A stretch of DNA of 22,822 bases. It comes from CAZCDM01 sp964497475 (lineage in GTDB: Bacteria > Planctomycetota > Phycisphaerae > SM23-33). Positions within the stretch are counted from its first letter, which is position 1; every line of letters starts with the position of its first letter. The position numbers were made by a program, and so were the translations under genes. The stretch is taken from positions 1-22,822 of the forward strand of contig CAZCDM010000020.1 of the NCBI GenBank assembly GCA_964497475.1. Direction: 5' to 3'. Of this stretch, positions 16,616 to 22,822 are shown one piece after another. The notes beneath the pieces are model-generated. The model was not told where the DNA came from, made no database searches, and saw only the letters and a program-made list of their open reading frames with translations.

Positions 16616-18187
16616 TTACCTGGGCTGTCCCGGTCGGTCGGAAGACTCATCCGAAGCCGACGGCGCCCACGGCATGGGCAGGTCGCCTTTGAGGAGTTTT
16701 TCATCCTGGGGGCGCAGGACGGGCTCGGGCAGCTGCCGCATGAGACTGACGGGCATGAGCGGAGGATGCACCCACGCCTCTTGCTTGGCGTCCCACACGC
16801 CACGGGTGAACTCCGTGGTCAGCAGGAGCTGGGCGGTAATGGTTACTTTGTGGACGGGCTGCGTTCCGTAATAGTACAGATCCGTCAGCTCCGTGCTCGT
16901 GGCCTCGCCGGTTGTTCTTCCAGGCGTGGTCGCCCGGGAGCGTCCGCCGCGGGTGGCCTCTTCACCCGTGCTGTCAGGGGAAAGAATCTGCTCGTTGACA
17001 ATGATGTGGTAATTCTGCCGGGCGAGGTTTTTCTCCAGCAGCGGCAGCAGCCGAACCGGCATGAGGACCGTAAATTCGTATTGGACGACATCGAAAAGTT
17101 TATTCTTGCTGTACTCCGTGAGGGTATCGGACTTCACCGGCTCAGAGGACGAACGCGAACGCGATGACCGGCTGCCCCGCCCCCCCATCCTCATGTCCGG
17201 GCTCATACTGCCCGATCCGTCCTGCTCGGAACTCTGTTCGGGCGAGAGGGTCCGGCCGCCTGCGCTTTGCTCGATTCCGACGCGAACGGAGAACAGCCGC
17301 TTGATGGCCGATGCGGGCACCGAGGCCGACTGACCCGATCCGGCCAGAACCTCGTCATTGGTCTGGCTGATCGCGGCAGCAATATCGCGCTGGACCCATC
17401 GGGCGACCATGATGACCCAGACCTGCTGTGCGTCAAGCTGAACGATCGACTCGCTGCCGTAGGGCACGACCGGATCGAAGCTCTGGCGGGTCGCATAGAG
17501 TTTGCCCTGCATGGAACTCTGCAGATTCAGGTTGGCTTCGGCAATCTTCAGTGCCTCATCGCCGGCCTGGGCATTGCTGCCCGAAGGCGTGCGGGAGACC
17601 GAGCCCCGGGGCATCATCTCGCCCATGCCCATGCCCATATCCCGACCGGCCGGGGCGGTGGGCCTGTCGGTGGCAGAGTCCTGCTTTTCCTCGACGGCCC
17701 GGCGGTAATCGATCCGCTCCTGCTGACGCAGAGCTTCGTCCTGGACCTGCTGCACCGTGGGCGGGCTCGTCGGGGAGAGGCTCTCGATATACCCGCTCAA
17801 CGTGGTGTGATAGTCTCGCACGAAGTTGAATCGCAGCAGTTCGTTGTCTTTCCACAGCGAGGGGTCGTACGGCAGAGCTGCGGCTTGCCGGCCGCCCACC
17901 AGCGATAGCGTCGGGATGGTGTAATTCCGGCTGTTCCACTGCCGGTTGGTTTCCTTGACCGCAGCAAGGCTGTCCAGCACGACGCGAACCCGTTCCTTGT
18001 CGGCCTCGATGGTCTCGGTGTTCTTGTACGGCGCGCGGATGCTGTCGATCTTCGAGACTAGCTGCTGGCGCTCGCCCATTTCCTTCTCTTCGACACTGCC
18101 GCCGACGGACATCCCCCACGCCACCAGGCCGATCGCGCCGAGGAGGGTCACACCGAGGAGGATCAATAGAAGCTTATTCTCGCCCAT
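16616..18187 (-). CDS. Single-pass membrane protein, possible PilO-like alignment-complex component
   Basis: This 523-residue protein begins at ATG 18187, only 3 bases after the stop of the PilM-N gene, showing tight operon coupling. Residues 5-27 are a membrane helix (LLLILLGVTLLGAIGLVAWG) after a very short cytoplasmic tail. The periplasmic part starts with a charged helix (33-85) and has two low-complexity tracts, one Gly/Met-rich (GRDMGMGMGEMMPRG) near residue 180 and one Ser/Arg/Gly/Met-rich near 325-350. These are followed by a more regular alpha/beta stretch containing FTVLMPVRLLPLLEKNLARQ, reminiscent of the ferredoxin-like fold domains of PilO/GspM-type proteins. Topology and operon place match PilO; sequence alone does not establish the family, and the protein is more than twice the usual PilO length. 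Confidence 0.72.
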   Translation of the reverse strand: MGENKLLLILLGVTLLGAIGLVAWGMSVGGSVEEKEMGERQQLVSKIDSIRAPYKNTETIEADKERVRVVLDSLAAVKETNRQWNSRNYTIPTLSLVGGRQAAALPYDPSLWKDNELLRFNFVRDYHTTLSGYIESLSPTSPPTVQQVQDEALRQQERIDYRRAVEEKQDSATDRPTAPAGRDMGMGMGEMMPRGSVSRTPSGSNAQAGDEALKIAEANLNLQSSMQGKLYATRQSFDPVVPYGSESIVQLDAQQVWVIMVARWVQRDIAAAISQTNDEVLAGSGQSASVPASAIKRLFSVRVGIEQSAGGRTLSPEQSSEQDGSGSMSPDMRMGGRGSRSSRSRSSSEPVKSDTLTEYSKNKLFDVVQYEFTVLMPVRLLPLLEKNLARQNYHIIVNEQILSPDSTGEEATRGGRSRATTPGRTTGEATSTELTDLYYYGTQPVHKVTITAQLLLTTEFTRGVWDAKQEAWVHPPLMPVSLMRQLPEPVLRPQDEKLLKGDLPMPWAPSASDESSDRPGQPR

Positions 18188-18190
18188 GGT

Positions 18191-20341
18191 CTACTCGCCC
18201 TTTCCTTCCTCATCGGTTTGCGGCGGGGTCATGCCGTCACCCGTAATCTTGATCTTCATCGTCATGGTGAACCGCACATCGCCGTCCATCGACTCATCGG
18301 GGAACAGCGGGTCGGGGTTGGTCGGGCCCTGATCCTCCTCGGATGCATCCCGGCCAGTGGGGCCCGGAGTCCGGCGGGTAACGCCCCGGCCGCCCGACTG
18401 GCCGAGGGTATCGGTCGCGCTTTGATAATCCACAACAATCGTGCCCAGCAGGTCGAAGTATGGCTCGGCCTGGAAGGTCTGCTGAAAGACCTCTTTCAGC
18501 CGGGCCACACGCACCATGGCCCGTTCTCTGGCCAGGGGCGTCCGCCCGGTGATCACCAGCTCAAAGCCACGCCCCGCCGGAGCCTCTTCCGCATCGCGAC
18601 TGCTTCGGGACTCTCTCGAAGATCCCCTGCCCGGGGACCTGCCCGGACCACCCGGGCCCATCATGTCCGGGCCGCCGCGGCCGTCTTGCTGATCGGTTTC
18701 CGCCAGGGGACGGAGGTTCGCCTGATAGGTCGAGAGCTGCTGCTCGAAAATAATCAAATCCCGCGACGTGCGAGGCTTGCCCGCAAGGCTGTTCAGCAGC
18801 GCCTGCCGCAACGGCACGGGGCCCTCGGCAGGAGCCACCTGATACGGCAGCATGCTGATGAGTTCCATCGTCGCCTGGTCGGATTGAACCTGCCCGGCGA
18901 GGGTCTGTCGCGTTGCCGCGTCGGCCTGGGCGAAAGCCCGGAGAATATCCGGCTCGTTAGGCTGGGTCATCGCCTGCAGAATCGACCGCGCCACGGCCCC
19001 GTTAATCCGAGGCCAGATCGGCGTATACGCACGCATGGTCAGCGTTTCTTCGATCTGCTGCTTTTCGGTTTCCACCTGCGTGCTGATGGTCCGGGCCTCT
19101 TTCTGCCAGGTCTCCAGGTCGCGGACGATTTTCGTCGCCTCGGAGAGGCTCTGCCGCACCGTCGGCGACTGCAGCGTGCTCATGTCCACATACCCGCGGA
19201 AGACATACAACCCGCAGGCGGCAAGAATCGAAGCGGCCGCCGCGGCGAACCACGGCGTCTTTTTCTGCCACAGCCGACGCTTGGCAATGGCCTCGGGCAG
19301 GAGGTTGGTGTTGACCGTCGCATCGCCCAGGCCCTGCAGCGCCAAGCCATACGCCACGCCCAGCGAGAGCACATGGTCGGATAGATTCTCAGGCCCCGCG
19401 GTGACTTTCTCAAACGTCCGCAACTGCTGGACGTCCATGTTGAGGTTCTGCTCGAGGTACTTCTGCATGCCCGGCAGGCGAAAGCCATTGCCCGTCCCCA
19501 GCAGCCGGACGAAGCGGCAGTCGCGGTTCAGCGAGGTGTAATACCCCACCGATCGCTGGATTTCCTGAACCAGGCTGGCGAAGATCGGCCTCATCACCTG
19601 GAAGATCTGGCGGGCATATTTGCTGCTGCTGGCGGTGCGTTTGAGCTTTTCTGCCTTGGCGAAGGAGAGCTTGAAGCTCTTGACCAACGCCTCGGTGAAG
19701 TTATTGCCGCCAATCTGAATCGTTCGCGTCCAGATCTTGCCCCCATCAGCCACCACCAGGTGCGTCTTGTCAGCACCGACGTCAGCCAGCATCGTCGCGC
19801 CGTCCGAGGCGGCCTGCTCGTCGAACATCATGAAGTTGTACAATGCCAGAGGCGACATCTGCACGATGTCCACATCGATTTCCGCCCGCGTGAAGTAGCT
19901 GAGCATCTCGGCGACGTCCACCTGCTTCATCGCGAAAATGCCCGCGTCGATCTCGGGAGAATCTTCCTGCTGGAACGTCTGATACCGCCAGATCACTTCG
20001 TCCAGATCAAAGGGAATCTGCTGCTCGGCCTCGAAGCGGACAATGTCCGGAATCTTCTTCGCCTCGACCGGCGGCAGGGTAACGAATCGCGTAAAGCTGC
20101 TCTGGCCCAGCACGGAAACCGACACCCTTGCATCGGAGATGTCATGCCGGTTAAGAAACTCTTCCAGGGATTCCTGGATGAGCATCATCACGTCGGCATC
20201 GCCCTGGCCGAGTACGCTGGAATGCTCGATGACTTCGAATGCGCCGATCTCCACACCGCCTTCGGCGGCAGGGCGCAGCTCGATCGCGTTGAGGGCACAC
20301 TGCCCGACGTCAATGCCCCACACCGTTTTTGCTGCAGCCAT
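18191..20341 (-). CDS. pilM: PilM-PilN fusion: actin-like pilus assembly ATPase joined to an inner-membrane PilN-like part
   Basis: The start is ATG 20341 with AGGAG 6 nt upstream; a longer frame exists but lacks support. The 716-residue product opens with the actin-fold phosphate loop (WGIDVGQCALNAIEL, residues 8-22), has a second nucleotide-binding strand ADVGADKTHLVVADGG near residue 183, and ends its PilM domain with LSLGVAYGLALQGLG near 335. NLLP follows at about 344, the signature that opens stand-alone PilN, where it binds PilM. Then come a basic stretch, a membrane helix (about 362-382), a coiled coil, and a periplasmic region with a Gly/Met/Arg/Ser-rich tract and a C-terminal alpha/beta domain (FELVITGRTPLARERAMVRVARLKE onward, read as two motifs). 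PilM is normally a separate cytoplasmic partner of PilN, so the fusion would fix a 1:1 ratio. It is first in its operon. Confidence 0.85.
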   Translation of the reverse strand: MAAAKTVWGIDVGQCALNAIELRPAAEGGVEIGAFEVIEHSSVLGQGDADVMMLIQESLEEFLNRHDISDARVSVSVLGQSSFTRFVTLPPVEAKKIPDIVRFEAEQQIPFDLDEVIWRYQTFQQEDSPEIDAGIFAMKQVDVAEMLSYFTRAEIDVDIVQMSPLALYNFMMFDEQAASDGATMLADVGADKTHLVVADGGKIWTRTIQIGGNNFTEALVKSFKLSFAKAEKLKRTASSSKYARQIFQVMRPIFASLVQEIQRSVGYYTSLNRDCRFVRLLGTGNGFRLPGMQKYLEQNLNMDVQQLRTFEKVTAGPENLSDHVLSLGVAYGLALQGLGDATVNTNLLPEAIAKRRLWQKKTPWFAAAAASILAACGLYVFRGYVDMSTLQSPTVRQSLSEATKIVRDLETWQKEARTISTQVETEKQQIEETLTMRAYTPIWPRINGAVARSILQAMTQPNEPDILRAFAQADAATRQTLAGQVQSDQATMELISMLPYQVAPAEGPVPLRQALLNSLAGKPRTSRDLIIFEQQLSTYQANLRPLAETDQQDGRGGPDMMGPGGPGRSPGRGSSRESRSSRDAEEAPAGRGFELVITGRTPLARERAMVRVARLKEVFQQTFQAEPYFDLLGTIVVDYQSATDTLGQSGGRGVTRRTPGPTGRDASEEDQGPTNPDPLFPDESMDGDVRFTMTMKIKITGDGMTPPQTDEEGKGE

Positions 20342-20448
20342 GACTGCTCCTGTTGGGCCTGTACAATATGATGTTGATGCAACCCAGCGCAGGGCCAGGC
20401 GCAAGACCATCGGGCCGATGACCGCAACGCGATCAGCGACCTGCTGTC

Positions 20449-20457
20449 TGCTATACT
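20449..20457 (+). promoter_or_regulatory. mtaB: Extended -10 element directed toward mtaB
   Basis: TG (20449-20450), one base, and TATACT (20452-20457; 5 of 6) form an extended -10 on the plus strand. No good -35 is present. It overlaps the -10 of the opposing PilM promoter, so the two polymerases would compete for the same DNA. Confidence 0.35.
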
Positions 20458-20483
20458 ATAAAGTTCTATCCCAGCGAGAGCAA
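20455..20483 (-). promoter_or_regulatory. Promoter of the PilM-secretin operon
   Basis: On the minus strand TTGCTC (20478-20483; 3 of 6) and TATAGT (20455-20460; 5 of 6) are 17 bases apart. Initiation near 20448 would give a leader of about 105 nt to ATG 20341. Confidence 0.4.
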
Positions 20484-20585
20484 CAGGGTATTGCCCGGCT
20501 TTTTTGACCAGGCAGGCGCCCTCGCCCGGAGAGATATCCAGCGGGCGGTTTTTCTCCAGCCGCCCGTATGCTACCCTATCGGCCA

Positions 20586-21971
20586 ATGTCCCGCTACACG
20601 ATAAGCTCATTAGGCTGCAAGGTGAATCAGTACGACGCCCAGGCGGCCGCGGCGCTGCTGGATCGCCTCGGCTGGCAGCTGGCCGGAACGGGCGAACCGG
20701 CCGAGCTGGCCCTGGTGCAAACCTGCTGCGTGACGGCCACCGCCATGCGGAAATCCCGCCAGACCATCCGGCGCATCGCACGGCACAACCCCGCCGCAAC
20801 GCTCTGCGTGCTGGGCTGCTACTCGACCTACCACGCCGGACGCATCGAGGCCATCTGCGATGACCTCGCCATCCCCGCCGACCGCCGGCTCATCCTCGGC
20901 CAGCACGACCACGTCGCAGCCGAGCTGCATGCCTTCCTCGCCGCCGGCCAGCGCGTCGGCCCGGCCCGCAGTGAAACGCCCGAAACCATCAAGGCCCGCC
21001 GAAGCCAGGCCGCCGCCGACCCCGACGCAGGGTCGGCCGGGCTGGACGCCTTCAAAGACTTCCCCGGCCATCAACGCGCCTTCGTGAAAATCCAGGACGG
21101 CTGCGACGCCTTCTGCTCCTACTGCATCGTGCCCTACCTCCGCGCCCGCCTCCACAGCCGACCCGCCGATGAAATCCTCGCCCAATGCTCCGCCCTGCTG
21201 GACAGCGGCCATGCGGAAATCGTCCTGACCGGCGTGTTCCTCGGCGCCTACGGCCGAGACTCCGCCATCCGCAGGCGATGGACCAACCCCCAACAAAGCC
21301 CCCTGGCCGAGCTGCTTGCCAAGGTGGCCTCCCTGCCGAAGCTCTGGCGGGTGAGGCTTTCCAGCCTCGAACCGGCCGACGTGACCGAACCGCTGCTCGA
21401 TGCGCTGGCCCACCCGGCCGTCGCGCCGCACCTGCACCTGCCGCTGCAGTCCGGCTCGGCCCGCATTCTGCGAAAGATGAACCGCCAGTACACCCCCGCC
21501 CAGTTCGACCAGGCCGTCGCTCGCCTGCGGGAGACCCTCGACGAGCCGACCCTGACGACGGACATCATCGTCGGCTACCCGGGCGAGAGCGAAGCCGACT
21601 TCGCCGAGACCCTCAGCCGTGCCCGCGACAGCGGCTTTGCGAAGATTCACGCCTTCCCCTTCAGCGCCATCGAGCCGACGCTCGCCTGGCAGCACCGCAG
21701 CGAGACACCATCGGCCGAGGTCGTCCGCGAGCGGCTGGCCCGCCTGGGCGATCTCGAAGCCGACCTCGCCCGCGCCGCCCGGGAGTCATTCATCGGCCAA
21801 TCGCTCCAGGCCGTCGTCGAAACCGCCCCGCCGGCCGGACCCCGCCGGGCCATGACCGACCGCTGCTTCACCGCCACCTTCCACGACCCGGCCGAAACCC
21901 CCGCCGGAACCATCGTTGAACTCAAGATCACCGGCCAGGACGACACCGCCCTGCTCGGCCAGCCCACCTGA
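20586..21971 (+). CDS. mtaB: tRNA t6A37 methylthiotransferase MtaB
   Basis: MtaB is a radical-SAM enzyme that adds a methylthio group to t6A at position 37 of tRNA, giving ms2t6A. The 461-residue product starts with the family hallmark SSLGCKVNQYD. Its N-terminal cluster cysteines are the Cys of that motif, one in QTCCVTATA and one in VLGCYS. The radical-SAM cluster is CDAFCSYC in KIQDGCDAFCSYCIVPYLR. A C-terminal TRAM-like RNA-binding region covers about the last 60 residues. The GCKVNQY form and the overall order favour MtaB over MiaB or RimO. ATG 20586 is preferred because homology begins there; ATG 20568 adds six residues. Neither has a good Shine-Dalgarno, and a 7-bp GC hairpin (20542-20548 with 20560-20566) lies just upstream, which may limit translation. 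It depends on the product of TsaD, encoded at 8387-9439. Confidence 0.93.
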   Translation: MSRYTISSLGCKVNQYDAQAAAALLDRLGWQLAGTGEPAELALVQTCCVTATAMRKSRQTIRRIARHNPAATLCVLGCYSTYHAGRIEAICDDLAIPADRRLILGQHDHVAAELHAFLAAGQRVGPARSETPETIKARRSQAAADPDAGSAGLDAFKDFPGHQRAFVKIQDGCDAFCSYCIVPYLRARLHSRPADEILAQCSALLDSGHAEIVLTGVFLGAYGRDSAIRRRWTNPQQSPLAELLAKVASLPKLWRVRLSSLEPADVTEPLLDALAHPAVAPHLHLPLQSGSARILRKMNRQYTPAQFDQAVARLRETLDEPTLTTDIIVGYPGESEADFAETLSRARDSGFAKIHAFPFSAIEPTLAWQHRSETPSAEVVRERLARLGDLEADLARAARESFIGQSLQAVVETAPPAGPRRAMTDRCFTATFHDPAETPAGTIVELKITGQDDTALLGQPT

Positions 21972-21995
21972 GCCCCACCGAAATCGGCTCTGGCC

Positions 21996-22148
21996 CCACA
22001 GAGACACAGAGGCTCAGAGAGGTCCGTTCCGTACAGGAGCTTGGCTTTGCTAGCAGTGCCAAAAACCGGCCTGCCCTTTGTGCCCGTGCCCCTCGGCACG
22101 ACAAAATGCAACTGCCGTTTGACTCTCTGCGGCTCTGCGTCTCTGTGG
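21996..22148. repeat. Long inverted repeat with 26-base arms (MITE-like or interspersed repeat)
   Basis: Arm 21996-22021 (CCACAGAGACACAGAG...) matches the reverse complement of 22123-22148 at 23 of 26 positions; the differences are at positions 11, 17 and 19. About 101 bases separate the arms and contain a small internal hairpin, GTGCC/GGCAC (about 22086-22098). It fills the gap between the convergent mtaB and sulfatase genes and holds no gene. Repeats of the CACAGAGACACAGAG type are common in intergenic DNA of environmental bacteria; no transposase is present. Confidence 0.65.
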
Positions 22149-22162
22149 TTCTGTTTTCCGCT

Positions 22163-22822
22163 TCAGTCGCGGAAGGCTTCGCCCGGGCCGAACGGCGCGA
22201 GCCCGACGGTGATGTAGGCATTGGTGGCCGTATCGCCTTCCTCGCAGGCGAACTGCCACATCCGCTTGCACATCTGGCGGATCGTCTCGCGGTACGCCGG
22301 GTCGCCGGCGAGGTTGACCATCTGGTCGGGGTCGTTGCGGAGGTCGTAGAGTTCGTCGCGATCGAAGCCGTTGAAGGTGTACGTCCAGTCGCGCGTGGTG
22401 ACCGACCGCTGCGTGTAGTACAGCTCCACGCCGTTGCACTGGGTGAAGATCGCGTCGCGCCACTCGGCCGGGGTCTTGCCCTCCAGCCAGGGTCGCAGTG
22501 ATCGGCCCGTGAAGCGACGGTCGGTTTCCACGCCGGCCAGGTCCAGGAACGTCGGCGCGAAGTCGGCCAGGCTGACGAACGAGTCGACCCGTCGGCCCGG
22601 CTCGGCCACACCGGCCGGCCAACGCAGCACCGCCGGAACGTGATACGCCCCATGGAAGCACGGAATGCCCTTGGCGAAAAGCCCATGCTCGCCGACGTAG
22701 TCGCCATGGTCCGAGCAGTACAGCACGAGGGTGTTCTCCGCCTGGCCGGTGGCCTCTAGTAGTCCGCCCCAGGAATAAAGATATTCGACCTTCTTTGCCG
22801 ATGAGGTGGATAGAACCTCGAA
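22163..22822 (-). CDS. Type I sulfatase, C-terminal part (5' end missing or displaced)
   Basis: The frame runs from the window edge to the stop at 22163. From about 22756 downward it reads as the C-terminal half of an alkaline-phosphatase-superfamily sulfatase: ENTLVLYCSDHGDYVGEHG carries the metal-ligand Asp-His pair, and KGIPCFHGAYHVPAVLRWP, SFVSLADFAPTFLDLAGV and ELYDLRNDPDQMVNLA are standard family blocks. The catalytic Cys/Ser-x-Pro-x-Arg motif would lie upstream and is not in the window. Upstream of about 22757 the encoded residues (FEVLSTSSAKKVEYLYSWGG) do not fit the expected sulfatase sequence and the DNA is AT-richer, so the gene may be interrupted there. GTG 22724-22726 is only an internal codon. 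Substrates in this family are sulfate esters, often of algal polysaccharides in this phylum. Confidence 0.82.
   Translation of the reverse strand, partial: FEVLSTSSAKKVEYLYSWGGLLEATGQAENTLVLYCSDHGDYVGEHGLFAKGIPCFHGAYHVPAVLRWPAGVAEPGRRVDSFVSLADFAPTFLDLAGVETDRRFTGRSLRPWLEGKTPAEWRDAIFTQCNGVELYYTQRSVTTRDWTYTFNGFDRDELYDLRNDPDQMVNLAGDPAYRETIRQMCKRMWQFACEEGDTATNAYITVGLAPFGPGEAFRD

Overview
The window is GC-rich, densely coded bacterial DNA. Several features point to the Planctomycetota, probably a Phycisphaerae-like lineage: an unusual PilM/secretin locus with long, poorly recognisable middle proteins, a DUF1559-like prepilin ending in a variant of the DG motif, a type I sulfatase, and a secreted protein resembling PEP-CTERM cargo. 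This placement is inferred from gene content and not from a marker-gene tree. The window may be a whole contig, because both ends look like breakpoints: the first ~30 bases and the last ~60 bases do not match the style of the genes they interrupt.

Layout. 1-395 (minus) is a partial secreted protein with its own promoter. 553-1410 (minus) is a TauE/SafE exporter. 1573-2808 (minus) is a two-gene unit, a prepilin followed by a small membrane-anchored protein. 2974-5487 (plus) is gyrB, divergent from the prepilin. 5598-8380 (plus) is a four-PAS histidine kinase with its receiver domain in another frame, downstream of a near-consensus promoter. 8387-10850 (minus) is an S41 protease overlapping tsaD. 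10851-11161 has no protein gene but holds a candidate small RNA and two facing terminators. 11162-20341 (minus) is a four-gene envelope operon in transcription order: PilM-PilN fusion, two single-pass membrane proteins, and a very long secretin. 20586-21971 (plus) is mtaB. 21996-22148 is a long inverted repeat, and 22163-22822 (minus) is the C-terminal part of a sulfatase cut by the window edge.

How the genes work together. The 11-20 kb operon most likely builds a type IV pilus or type II secretion-like trans-envelope assembly: a cytoplasmic actin-like PilM, inner-membrane alignment proteins, and an outer-membrane secretin with a long periplasmic TPR region. The prepilin at 2.8 kb could be a substrate of such a machine. 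TsaD and MtaB act successively on the same tRNA nucleotide, A37 of ANN-decoding tRNAs (t6A, then ms2t6A), although their genes are 11 kb apart.

Best candidates for something undescribed: (1) a compact structured RNA leader in front of the secretin gene (14490-14587), with a closing stem, three abutting hairpins, a 7-bp loop-linker pseudoknot and a small hairpin over the Shine-Dalgarno; (2) a ~72-nt small RNA at 11000-11071 with its own promoter, two hairpins and an intrinsic terminator; (3) matching Gly/Met/Arg/Ser-rich low-complexity tracts in three consecutive proteins of the envelope operon.
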